Assembly (NCBI GenBank): GCA_013180625.2
Contig: SNVD02008806.1
Coordinates: 285,495 to 349,494, forward strand
Length of the DNA: 64,000 nt
Direction: 5' to 3'
Origin: Boswellia sacra
Taxonomy: Eukaryota > Streptophyta > Magnoliopsida > Sapindales > Burseraceae
Shown one piece after another: positions 1 through 12,552 of the stretch. The notes below the pieces were generated by a model. That model had not been told where the DNA came from, searched no databases, and saw nothing but the letters and a program-made list of their open reading frames with translations. The translations under genes and the position numbers were made by a program. The stretch's first letter is position 1; every line of letters begins with the position of its first letter.

Positions 1-782
1 AAAACTAAAATCATTTTTTCCAAAATATTATTTTTCAAAGACAACGAAGATTTACTAATGATTTTGCATTGGTAATTACTTTGAATTTACCTAAATTGTG
101 AAAATTCTTTTGACAGGAATTTTTACATTAGTTGACTCAAACCAAAAAAAGCCTCAAAGAATGATTGAGAAGACAGTTATCGTTCACATCATCGTATCCT
201 ACAACCCCAATAACAACATAATAAATGGGTGAAACGGAAATCTTAATTACATTCATAATCCGAACTAATGTTTATAACGCTGATGACTGAATTTATACAA
301 GAATTTGGTATACCTTTCTAAATAAGATTAAATAAAAAAATCAACCATTTTTAATCTCAATGAAAGAGATGGACTTGTTGGTCTCTGTAGTTTACTGATG
401 CACATGGTGATACCGAAGAACTAAAAGCAAATTACACAAGAATCATCAAACTTGGAGATTTTGGAGGTGAAGTAACTTATGACCAGATCGCAGGCAGCAC
501 TATTGAGAATCTACATAAAAAAAATACAGAATTACATTACGAGTGGAAAAAATGGTGATGAACACAATTATAAAACCACCATCTGTCCATCCATCCCCCG
601 TATCATCATGCATTTTCACATTCTTCAATCTTCTTCACCATCCATCAATCCCTTCCAATGTGCATCTTTTACTCCCTCTTATCTCGTTCGCCCGCGTGTT
701 CTTTTTTCAGTTTCTGTTCTTTTCTTGTGTATGATTACTTTCATTTTTGAAGACTGGGGAGAAGGGGACAAAAAATCTCCTG
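1..782. other. 3' flank of the MACPF gene
   Basis: AT-rich sequence downstream of the stop at 783. It probably includes the 3' UTR of the minus-strand gene. The 118-residue and 63-residue ORFs here have no recognisable domain and low-complexity composition. No other feature is seen. Confidence 0.4.
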
Positions 783-3700
783 TTACTCTATCTCGTCTTC
801 GTCTGGTAATATTACAGTCAACAAAGAATACCTAACCCGCAGAGAGATCCTGCCCTTCTCAACAACCAGTCTTGCGCCAGAAACAACCCAATAACCAGGA
901 GTGTCTTGCGGCCCTCTTGTCATCTCTGTTGTATCAACAAATTTTAGAAGCTTTGGTGCTTGGACAGGCACTGGAGGACCGCCAGGATACACGGCAGAGT
1001 TTATATTTACGTCAGCTGGTCGTGGAGGTGGCTTCTGTACAGTTGTGAAGTGTTGGCTGATTAATGTTGATATGAGCCCAGACTTTGGTGCCAAGCCTGG
1101 AGATCCATCCCACTCAGGATGCTTAACCGCTGTGGCTCCCACAACAGTTGAGAAGCGAAGTCGTAAGAAAAGAATACTTTTAAATCCATGTGTCTCAACC
1201 TGTAGCTGGGCTCCAGTTACAATAGAAAGATCCTCTTCAGACTCCACGGGAGCAGTGCAGACATGAGAGTAGTTCTTCCATTGAACTTTCTCATAATATT
1301 TACGATCATAACTCTCCCGACGGTAGTTGCCATTTGGATCATCTATGAGTTGGAAGATTTTTGGAAGAGAGGAGAGATGTTGCAAGTGAATTGCCAAGCG
1401 GTTGCTGCTTCTGCCTTCTAGATAAAGCCGGAGGCCAGTTACTGGCCTCTGACCCACGTCAACCTGTAGTTCATAAACAAACTAATTACGGTTTCCACAG
1501 AAAACAATGCCAGAGGATTCAGTGTTTGGTACTTTATATGCTATTACTGAAGCAGCATGAGAAATAAGAAAAATAAAAACCGCAAAACATCCAAGAGAAC
1601 AGGAAGCTAATCAGAAAACAAACAAGATTTGCATGATTGGTAAACAAAATGTGTTAATGAAGGTGTAGAAAGCTTCTCCAGGAAAAAATAAAATATATAT
1701 GATAGTAAAATGATTACTAAATTTCTAAACTGCACCAATATTTGGTTTTGAAATGCTCAGCATATTCCAACAGCAGAAATTAGAAAAGTGGAATGAAGCT
1801 TTACCGAATTGGTGTTCACAAAAAGCTTGGGGCCCATGAGGCTGAACTTTAAGGATGCAGTGCTTTGTTGCTTCCGTTGTGGACCAAGGGGAAGCTCACT
1901 GAAAACCGGTGCCCACTGCCTTGGCAGCTGAAATTCCAGAAACTGGTGTAGTTCTTCGATTGGTGGTTTATCTGCAAGGGCAACAGCCAAGCGTGTGAAC
2001 TCTGTAAGTTATCAAATGTTCCACGCTATTCCATGTTCTATACTTAATTGCAAAACAGCATCAAATTACCCTAAAATAGAGAGAATTAGCATAACAATAT
2101 CAAGAAACTTCTTTTACTTCCAGAACTAGAACTTATTTAAATAACGAGGTGAAGTGATAAAAAGCCTTAAACAGTGAACATCATTTTGCAACCTGCTTCT
2201 AGTTTTTAGCATAATTTCATGAATTACTTGGATAAAGAAATAAAATCTAAATAAATTACAATTGCAATCGCCATTCACATCATCTCGCAAGCCACAGCAT
2301 TTTTAACCATAAATTCACGTAAGACTGCAAAGTAGTTACATATTAATCTTTCATTTGAACTAATTGTTTACACAACATATTTCCTTAGTTTGCATGTCAG
2401 CTACCAATGCCTGAAAAAAATAGCTTAAGGTTGATATGCCAGATTAAATTAGTTTATAGGTTAAACTTGCAAACAACTAATAGTTAGATCCTAACAGCAT
2501 AGGGATAACTCCAAAAATTGTTTTCCATTTACAATATGAGCAAAAACTTAAATGATGCAGATAGAAAATCTGCAAATCCAAAGAATTGACATGCTATACT
2601 TTTGAAGTTCTTAGCAGCTTTAATACAAAATTAGATGATCCAAATGCAGATAGGATAATTCTTGCTCACATCGTAAGTAGAGATTTATGGCATGGCTTAA
2701 GAATCCACTCCCTGGTACTCCATTTAATAGAGACGTAATTGGGATGAAGGACATTGAGATCACATCCGGCTCAAATTGAACAGTTTGTAACCAGTCATGA
2801 TGAGATAAGTTTCTACTATCACTTCCGCCCCTCCTCTTACAAATACTTACAGTATCCTGCAAAATAAGTGATAAAATCAAATTTACACTATCAAATTAAA
2901 AAGGAAGAGATATTTAAACCATTTAGCAGAAGAGTTTAGCAAGTCCATCATGTACACATATAACAAGACACACCTCTTTATGTGAATATGAACTTGATGG
3001 ACTATTGTCAGCAAACCTCAGCCGTTGCTCCCTGATTTCAAACTGAAACAAAAATGATTAGATAAGACACCTGGAAAAGATAACCATGAAAAAAATCCAT
3101 TCTGTGTGGATGGACCCATTGCACACCGAATTTAACATAAAAAAGGATTTAAAATGTTGAGCATTACAATAATTCTACCAGATGACAATGTAAAGACATG
3201 TCAAGACAGGTATATACCAAGCAAAAAGAATTAAAATTAAAAAAAAAAAATCATGAGTTTAATATTGATGGACATGATTGACTAATGATGATGAGTACTA
3301 TATGTGGACATAGCTTATCTTAAAGATTACATGTTTATATGTACAAATATGATTCACCCCAATCTAAATAGATGAAAATTTTCCATTACAAAAATAATAT
3401 TTAAATAGATCCATTGATTGAATAAATACTCTATCCGAGTAAGTCTTTTTCAACAATCGTCAAAAGGTTTCTACAGAATTTCTTCTTTTCTTCTTTTTCT
3501 TTTTTACCTCTTTTTTCTCCATTTTTAAAATCAGGTTCCTTAAGATGATGGAGAGTCTCGAATAAGATTGTAAATTCAGTTAATCTGATCATATTTCCAA
3601 TGTAAGAAAGTGGAAAATTAACAATATTAAATTAGAATTAGAGACAAGTTTATCAAAAACCTTGTCATTGTGGTAGAGTTGTTCAGAGGACATGCTATAT

Positions 3701-6254
3701 TGTCCATTAGAATCCAAAAATCTCTTATCTGCCATCTCCTTCAATCTTTTCTGGACATCCGCAGGTTGAAGGTTTGATGAATGCTGCTGTTTTACATATA
3801 TTACATCCTTCCCTCCCATCTTCACACCAACAATAATATGGGTGCCAAATGTCTCAATAAACCTGGAATGGTGAACATATCACTAAAAGCTCATCAGAGA
3901 TCTTAAATTTGAATGGAATTCCACTCAGATCAAATATACAAATTAATATAGGTTATCTTTACATGTCCCTAAAGACATATGTTAAGAAGTTTAAAATAGT
4001 AAATAGCACATTCTCTCTTTACTGTTTAAGGAAGTCAAAGTCATTCTTACCAACAAAATATTTTTCTTAAAATAGCAAGATCACATTTATTACTTACAAT
4101 TTTAAGCTTTATAAAATATGTCTTCAGGCACACAATTAGATTAGCCAATCAATATATTGGAAGTACTGCACATATTCTAATCATCTAAGAATCCATTTTT
4201 TTTACTATCGTCACCTATGATAAATACCCGAAAAACAACACAAAGGACAATGTAGACATTAGCGATTCAACTAGAGACAAAATAGGTGAAATTGTTTTGC
4301 AAGGACAAGTTAAAATGTCAATATTAATAACAAGCCAGTACGTCAACATCAATCCATGTCTAGTAAATGAAGTTTCCTAATTACATAGTCACTATGAATT
4401 GCACATCTGCAGCTTCAATATCAAAATAGATTACAACTAAATAAAAATATGCAATATAGATACTAAGGAACATGCACATAAATTAAATCTCCAATCATAC
4501 TAGAACATCAGCCGCAAGGAAATGCAAGTCAACTTCCAGCATTGTTCATATCCCATGAAAACTACTTTATTATATCTCAAATTTTAAATTTTAGAAAAAA
4601 AAATAATAAAAGCATTACAAAATTCCAATCATCCATGGGAATCATGATTCAACGACATGTTCAGCAATACACATTAAATCTCATTATACTCAAAATCTGC
4701 CACTGGCAATCACTAATTGTACATAAATTATTATGATTTCTGATTACAAAGGGTAAAACAAGTGGAATCTTGATTACTAGTTAGAAATCTCAAGATTAAC
4801 ATGGAAAACCATCGTCTCGAGCAGTTTTTCTTTTCCCCCCGTTTCATTGCCGAAGGGGATGCTGAAAGGTCTCTTGCAATTTCAATAACAAGCATATGGC
4901 AAACTAAAAATGATTCTTTTTGGCAGTCTGGTTTCTACCGAATTATGTCCTTGGTTAGAATCACAGACCACCAAATAAGGGGAAATATCAATCAAATTTA
5001 AGAAGATTAAAAATTCACCTAGCAAGTGCCGCAGGTTCCCATGTTGATGGGACAGCTTTCTTTACACGATCACGAAGTACCATTTGAGACTTCTCCAATG
5101 CAACTGTGTAGAGTGAGATGAACACCCCATCAAAAGCAAGGGTTTTGGTGTTGGCTGCGTCTTTCTGCCAACAACCTGAGAATTCAAACATGGCATTGAA
5201 AAGGCCTGAAGGAATTTTACCACTTAAAGACAGCTCCTGATTGAACTGCTCTGACATCTGGGAAAAGAAAGAGGAAAGAAAAGAGAAAGGAAGATGTCAA
5301 AGAAACCCAAAATTAATTTTCTCCACTTTATGGCATGTAATCACTGTTCAGAATATGAATAAATTTACTACTCAGATACATTTCACGCAAAGAACCTGAT
5401 GTAGTTCAACCTGAGCACTATGCACCAACCATCTCAAAGCAAAAAGTCTTCCATCTTAAAGTAAAAATCAAATCCTAAAGTTAACTCCACCCTAGTCCCT
5501 AGTTGTTTGAAATAAAAGAAATTTATCCTCCAATGGTGTCTTCACTAAGAGTGACAGACCACAAAGCATAGCATTACAATCACATCAGAAACAATGAGTT
5601 TTAGTTTGCATTGCATGACAACTTTTCTAAAATAAAATAAGCCACACATAAGAAAAAAAGAATTGAGCAACTAAAATGATGTTATGATAACTAAAAACAA
5701 CCAGATCAACTATTACATTCTTCAAGAAATGCAATTATGCAAAAGGGTGCTATGCATCGTTAAATTAAAAAAAAAAACAATTGGTAGCACACATACACAT
5801 TTTGCAACGATGCATATAATTTCCATCACTTAACTGCCAAAGCATGCAGCAAGCATGTAAAAAACCTCAAACAAAGGCAGAACTGAAAATTTTTCCTAAA
5901 AGAAAATCCAATAATTTTTTTCACCATAAATACAAAACTACAGAACCTACAAGAGAAACAAAGGAATAATTTTTTTTTTAAAAGGAAAATTACCTGTTGG
6001 AAAGAGAGAACATCTGACCTAAAGCGCGTGCGCTCACCTTTATCACATTTTATAGATTTGGAAACATTTGGGATAGAAATCCCACCAGGCAAAACAATCT
6101 CTCGACCCCCATCCTCATCAATCTCAATCAATCGTGAATCCTTTAAATCCCCTTTACAGTACTTCAACCTAAGATCTATTGCTACATCATATCCACGCCC
6201 AATCGATCCTATGGCAACCTCAGCTGCCTTTCGAGCTGAAACCTTAAGTGCCAT
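783..6254 (-). CDS. MACPF-domain protein, CAD1/NSL1-like (seven coding exons)
   Basis: Coding exons on the minus strand are 6254-5994, 5257-5019, 3862-3661, 3042-2974, 2856-2670, 1971-1805 and 1463-783. All junctions are GT-AG and phases agree, giving 1,806 nt or 601 residues, close to the roughly 600 of Arabidopsis At4g24290, which it resembles throughout. The ATG at 6254 opens MALKVSARKAAEVAIGSIG, the usual N terminus of the family. The MACPF core includes GTHIIVGVKMGGKD at about residues 173-186, with the family's G-T-H. A later block contains KPPIEELHQFLEFQLPRQW, and the C terminus is acidic (DEDEIE). In plants these proteins act as negative regulators of salicylic-acid-linked cell death and immunity (family knowledge); membrane insertion is not proven from sequence. 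No signal peptide is seen. No stop or frameshift was found, so it is probably functional. Confidence 0.93.
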
Positions 6255-7300
6255 AACTCAGCACATTACTCTTATTCCGAAAATCCGCTGCAAAACCTAC
6301 ATATTTTCAGAAAAACACAATTCAGCTCAAGTTAACAAAATTTATCCAATTATCAAGATAGACAAAATCAAAATCTTACATATAAAAAAAATTTGCACTT
6401 TAATCTCAATGTAACTAACTAACACAATTTCCACAAATAAACCTGATTCAAACTCTGCATAAAGTTCAAAAAGCACATATTGAGTTCCAATTAGTCCAAA
6501 ACTGCTATAATTTTATATCCATGAACCAGATTAAAACACAAATATAGTTCAAATTAATGCAAATTCATACAATTATCACAAATAAAGAAGATTCAAAGCC
6601 AGCATAACTCAAAATGCATTTTAGCAGGAATTAACCAAATTTTAAATACTTGAAGCAAGCAATACTGATCAAGTCCATAAATATAAGTCAAAAGAAGCAC
6701 GTTAAGTTCCAATTAACCCATTCTACACAAATTTCAACCACAAAACAGATCCCTACTCTACAATCAGCCCAATCCAATCAAATTCATCTCAATTAAGCAA
6801 ATTCCATATAGCCTTCTCTCATCCACCAGATCTAGCACCCCTTAAATATCCCAAAAAAAAGCACAATCAGTTCAAATTAACGCCTCTCACACAGCTCTCA
6901 ACCACGAACCAGAGTTAAAACACGCTATTCTAAGCTGAAACAAAGCAAATTTCACACACTTTAAAGCTCGCAAAACCGATCCAAAACACTAGAACAAGAT
7001 CAAATAGAAGCATGCACAGCTCAAATTCACCGAAGTTCCGTACATTCCACGCGCTGCTGCTAATCCTCAGCTGGAGCCCCGAAACCGAAAAACAAGCCAC
7101 GTAAATCGACCGAATTAAGTAAGTCCTCCTTGATCGAAGAGGTCCGCGAAGCGCGAGAACTGGCTCAAGCTGGCGACCACCACCACCAAACCCTAGAGCG
7201 TTGGTGATTCTCGAGAAAGAGGACAATTGCAGAGGGAGAAAGTAGAGAAAGAGGAGAGAGAAACCCTAATTGAAGAGAATAAACAAAGTATAAAGAGAGA
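6255..7300 (-). promoter_or_regulatory. 5' leader of the MACPF gene with a probable UTR intron
   Basis: Upstream of the ATG the minus strand reads a good acceptor (TTTTGCAG) ending at 6288, so the last leader exon is about 6287-6255. A matching donor (TTCG/GTGAAT) ends an upstream leader exon at about 7031; other donors are possible. The region near 7,180-7,300 is CT-rich on the minus strand, with a (GA)n run at about 7,292-7,312 and AATTAGGGTTTCTC-like sequence typical of plant leaders. A short ORF (MSSFSRITNALGFGGGG...) lies here and is read as leader, not protein. Confidence 0.5.
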
Positions 7301-9541
7301 GAGAGAGAGAGAAACGGAGTTTGTGTTTTTCTTCTTTTTTTTTAAATTAAAAAATTTACAAATTTTGGGGTGTTTTAGTTGACTGAGTTTGTTAATGTTT
7401 TTTTTTTTTTTTGGTTTTGTGCTCGCGTTTGTTTTGTGTTAGAAGTAGAATGAATGCAAATGAAGGGAAAGCAGCGAGTTGACATGTGAGAGAGAGAGAT
7501 GGAGACTTGACTCATTCCCCTTTTGTTTACAGTTTACAGAGAGAAAGAGGAAGAGAGAGAGAGAGTCAAAAGTGGTGCATTTTCAACGAAGGTGGGTGAT
7601 AAGTTAACGGACTGTTACCTAACCTCAACTCACGACCAATCCCAACTTTACAACTTAAGTCAATTGCTTCATCCCTTTAGAATACATGAGAATGTTATTG
7701 TAGTCATATTATTAAAAATTGCCCAATAATCACGAAATTGGATCCAAATTAGGGGTTGCCTTTGAAAATCGTGTTGGACAAACCAATACATTTTTTTTTT
7801 AATTTAGGTACTAATATTCGACATCTCGGTACATATTAGACATCTATTCTATTGACATTGAAGCTTGATATTTGTTGTTTTTTCAAATATTATTACTAGA
7901 TAAAAAAAAGGTGTCCGTTGGACTACCGTTTTGTCCTTGTTCGACGATATTATAACATCTAAAAATAATCTGCTAATAACACTTTTTTTAATATAATGTA
8001 AAAAGATTATCTTAATAAAGTGCTGCAGAAAAGTAAATTGTTGCACAGTAAATGATTAATATCACATTTGTTTTTAAATAAAATGAATTATTTTGCAAAA
8101 GAAGAAAAATGAGCCTTTGCATTTCATAATCATTGTAAAGATAATATAGATTGACTATAGTCCACATTTACCACATTCTACTAATATGTTAGCAGGACAT
8201 GTAAAAAATGTGTTTGAAAAGTTGAAACAGTAACCAATAACAAATCTTCCCTCCAAAAATTTTAGTAATAAAGTTTATCTAAAAGAAATGAGTAATACTG
8301 CACATATAATATAAGTAGGTCAATGGAAATTTAGACATTAGATAGAAATTATAATTTTGGTCTTCTCTTGTGCCACAAAAAAAATTAAATTTAAAATTAT
8401 CATATATTACACTCAATATATTTACTGAGAATAATAAGATAATGAGAATAGTATTCAAGGTATTGGTTTAAGTGGCAAAGCTTGATATTTCTATTACTTG
8501 ATTGGATTCAAGTTTGCCCAAGATGCGTGATTGAGTTCAAGTATGGGTTGTTGGATTAGGCTCTGTTGTCCTCCGGACCTAAGATTTAAACTAAAAAAAA
8601 TTTACACTATTTATGTGAATAGTTTATTATAAAAATTGAGAAATTAAGAGTTAATAAAACTACAATTTCCAAAACTATAAATACGTATATTTATAAAAGA
8701 AATTTTCACGGATGCACAGGTGATATGAGTCAGATAAAATTAAGTAATTGAAAATTATATATGAAAATGTGAAAATAAATGCATGTTTAAGATGCATTTG
8801 CGTGTTTACTTAATTAATTCAATGCTTAATAATTATATTTGTTTAGAATAATCTTTAGTTTCTGCTTTATCTCGTACCATATGCAATGAACCACGTGGGA
8901 GAAATGTGAAATATTTTAATTGGTAAGTTTTGATGTATTCAACTTTCCACGTTTGGTGTTTATCAACTTCGACAGATTTTAATTCATAAATCCAGGAGTA
9001 CACAAATCAAATTTGGTGAACTTTTTTTGACTCTAGCATAATTCTAGTCAACAATTTTAACCAATCTCCAAGTGAAGCCTACTCTTTCCATTTTTTATTT
9101 TGCAAGTTTTGGTAAATTTAGTCCACCTACATTGATATCTAGCTCAATTATAAGAAAAAAAAATTATATAGAAGGCATGTATAGATTAATTTCATTATAA
9201 AGTTTCAAGATGGTATAATTTTAGAGTAGATATTTAAAACATATCGTGTCATGCTGCGTCGGTACGACAAAAAAATTTTGGGTTTATAATACTATTTGTA
9301 TCATATTTGACACAATATGAATAGTATTTCATACAAATATCGTGATTAGCGTAAAAGTTCTTTTGGAGGCCTAGCACGATCTATATGGAATAGCTCAAAT
9401 AGAGTGTGTCATGCCTAGGATCATGCCCTTTTGTGCGTGGGTCAAATAAGCCAAAGCTACGTATAAATACGTTTGTCTTTAAATTTAAAACTTTTATTGG
9501 AAGGCAATTGTGTACATATTACATAGAACTGATTAACTATT
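7301..9541. other. AT-rich spacer upstream of the MACPF gene
   Basis: Holds GA/CT microsatellite tracts (about 7,487-7,502 and 7,531-7,563) that may belong to the MACPF promoter, then AT-rich DNA without a supportable ORF. Around 9,240-9,440 there are islands of CGTGTCATGC-like words, which recur at 11,520-11,720. They look like remnants of a repeat, but no TIR or target duplication could be fixed. Confidence 0.4.
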
Positions 9542-9549
9542 TATTTAGG

Positions 9550-10421
9550 GAGTACTGCTTATTTTAAGCCCCTAGAAAACTCTTTTTAAGCCCTTCTATG
9601 AATAAAATTAATTAAAATGTATATTTGATTATTAATTAATAGATAACTACTAATTTGTTCCTAAAATACCCTTTTAAATTTTGTTTCTTATCTTTTAATA
9701 ATTCGTTAGCATTAGTTACTTGTCAATTCCGTAACATATTAACAAGTTATTCAGACACAATAAAATAGAAAGGACAATAAATGGAAACCATATATATTAC
9801 AAGACAATCATATAATAGGAATTTAAACTCAAATCAATTTAAAAAACAAAAATTCTACTGCAAATGCAAGTTCTTATTCACCGGAAAACCGCTATAAAAC
9901 ACGAATGCACCACTCTTTCAAGCAACTAAGAAACACATGAATGATGAACTTATAAGTCCCGGCAAATGATGTTGTCTTTATGGCGTGAGTTGGTCATAAG
10001 CTCATACAGGTGACCTCAACCGGAAAGCCACTCTTTCAATTCTTGTCCATCATCTCTTATATAAGCAATTCAATATTTTCTCTAGATATTTATAATAACT
10101 TTTTGCAATGATAAAAGGACAAAGTAGTCCTAAAACTTCCAGATTAATATATCAATTCACACTCCCACTCCTTATGGATTCTTTTTCTACATCTCACAAA
10201 ACAAGAACTTCACTACATTAAAAAGAAAAAAAAACTTGGCGGATGAGAAATTAATAGTTATACTTTCATTAAAAGAGAAGATCATTAGTGTTAAGGACTA
10301 ATTATAGAAAGGGTAATTGAGGAATAAATTAAGAAATATTTGTTAATTTTATTTTTAATAATAAAATATATTTAAAATGGGACTTTAAAAGCGATTTGGT
10401 GGGCCTTGGATAACAATACTC
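9550..10421. mobile_element. 872-bp MITE with GAGTA termini and 8-bp TSD
   Basis: The left end reads GAGTACTGCTTATTTTAAGC and the right end, reverse-complemented, reads GAGTATTGTTATCCAAGGC. Both continue with matching blocks (AAGCCC ... CTTTTTAAGCCC against AGGCCC ... CTTTTAAAGTCCC). The element is flanked by a perfect 8-bp duplication TATTTAGG at 9542-9549 and 10422-10429. There is no transposase ORF. An 8-bp duplication fits hAT, or a short Mutator-like duplication; the superfamily is not settled. Confidence 0.8.
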
Positions 10422-10429
10422 TATTTAGG

Positions 10430-12024
10430 AAACCTAAACATCTCTTTCAAGAAAAATAGGTTTAACTTTAAAATCAAATTGAATTTTTTAATTTTTTGAT
10501 AACCTGAATTATTTTCAAATTTAAATAACATATTTTAAACTACTTGTATGAATTATAACTATCTTGAGTTAAAAATTATTTCTTTTGCTTTGTTAAAAGT
10601 AAAAGTCGTAAAATTTTATATAAACAAATATAGATATAATAGTCAATTTCTAAAACAAACAAAAAATGAATTCTTTATTAAAATTTTGAACTAAAATTAC
10701 AATTCTTTAAAAATGGTATAAGAATTCCATCATTATAATGAATACTCATTTTGTATCATTTCTTTTGATTAAGAATGAGTTCGTTTTATAAAATGGATTA
10801 GAAATATATAACTTGGGGCATTATGGAAGAAATATTGAAATGGACTTTGTGAGACCAGGTAAACTAAAGAGCTAATTATTTTTTGATGAAGTCTGAATTT
10901 AACTTAGACTTTACATCCTTTTATGATTTTTTTTTTTACTTAAGACTTAATTATTTTCATCTCAATAGAAAAAGCTAAAAATTTTAACTTTTATCTCAAT
11001 GCAAATGTCTGAATTATTTATTACTCTTCTAATTCTCTTAAATGCCCTTATAAAATTTATTTACAATCAATTTACACATAACCTAATATTTTAATTTTAG
11101 AATGTTATTATTTATTTTTAATTTTATATTATAATTCTTTATATATCTTTAAAATTATTTCATGGTCATTTAGCTTATTTATATGTAAAATTCTTTTAGA
11201 AAAAAATAACTTCTTTATCAAATTATGTATATTTAAATAAATTAAATTCATAATAAATTTTGGTATGCAAATATTTTTATTATGTAAAATAAAATCATAA
11301 GTGAAAATGATATATATCAATAGGGATATATATGTAAAACCATTAGTTTTGAGACATTTCAATTTAAAATATTAAAAAAATATATATCTTTCAGATTTTT
11401 ATATTCAGACCTATTCATATTTTAGAAAAAAAAATCATCCCCTAAGAATTCAATGATTTATCTCTTTTAATCCAAAATATTCTTATTTTATTAATTGGAT
11501 TGAAAAGGTAACCACGCCCATTTATCCATATTCGTGCCTATCATGTTCATGCTTGGCACGAACAAATCGTGCTTCATGTTGGCATATCCATTGTGCCAAA
11601 CTTTTAAGTCTAACCTAATCCAATCCTCATTTTGTATTGTGTCATGCCCTATCGTATTCGTGTTTGTGTCATACTCGTGATTTCGTACTACACTGTGTTA
11701 TGCTCTTGCCTGACCCAACATTTTTTACATTCTATTTTAGAGAAAGGTAATCTATATCAAATTTCAAAACTAGGGTATTATATTTTTCAAATTTGGGATT
11801 AACCAATTATTGATAGACCAAAGAGACTAATGAAGATTTTTCTTCTTATTCTTCTTCTTTTTTTTTTATTTTTGCTTTTGTAAATTAAAGGCTTTTGTTC
11901 GGTTTTCTGTCTATAACTTTTTATATATAGTCTCGTCATTTCGATTTTATTTTTCTCTTTAAATTTATAAATTTAATTTAATTTCCTCCCTTTTTTTAAC
12001 GTACACTTGATATCAATTTCCTAT
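10430..12024. other. AT-rich spacer left of the Tat element
   Basis: No gene is supported. About 10,866-11,450 has a weak inverted similarity (GTCTGAAT words near both ends) that could be a decayed MITE, but its ends are not clear. At 11,520-11,720 the same CGTGTCATGCC-type words appear as at 9,240-9,440. The 77-residue ORF at 11,129-11,362 is AT-rich noise. Confidence 0.35.
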
Positions 12025-12477
12025 TGTTATGGCCATAACAATATTGGGCCTCAATTATTTCTAATACAGTAAGCCCATTACTGTAGCCCATTATTTGGGC
12101 CCATTGTCTGGGTCTCACAATGACCCATCCTGGCTCAATTATCTCTAATACAGTAAGCCCATTACTATAGCCCATTATCTAGGTCCCACAATGGCCCATC
12201 CTGACTCCTATATAAACCCTCCGGATTATTGCTCAAGGTATGTACACTTTTCTGAACTTATTCTCTCTCTAGATTTCCTTCGCTTTTGAGAGCTTCTCTC
12301 TCTAGGAAATTCTCCTAGAAAATTTTGGAGTGCCGGAAACTGACTTGAGCGTCGGAGGGTCTTCGCCGGCACCACCGCCGGCACCCCTGACTGTTTTCCT
12401 TTGCTTGCAGGACTGGACTCGACGTACGACCCGAGCTCCGACCCGCTTCCCGGCCGTCCAGAAATCGTGCATCAACA
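12025..12477 (+). repeat. 5' LTR of the Tat element
   Basis: Starts TG and ends CA. A TATA box TATATAAA lies at 12209-12216. Upstream of it a block of about 83 bp (CTCAATTATTTCTAATACAG...) is present twice in tandem (about 12,051-12,133 and 12,134-12,205), as duplicated enhancers often are in LTR U3 regions. Downstream of the TATA box, CT-rich tracts lead into a GC-rich R/U5 part. Confidence 0.93.
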
Positions 12478-12552
12478 GTTGGCGCCGTCTGTGGGAACGA
12501 CAATCTAAGCCTCTTTAGTTATTGCTCCTATCCAAATGTACTCAAACTCATC

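Noticed and set aside
10866..11450. MITE with GTCTGAAT-containing ends
   Set aside because: Arm similarity is too weak in AT-rich DNA and no target duplication was found.
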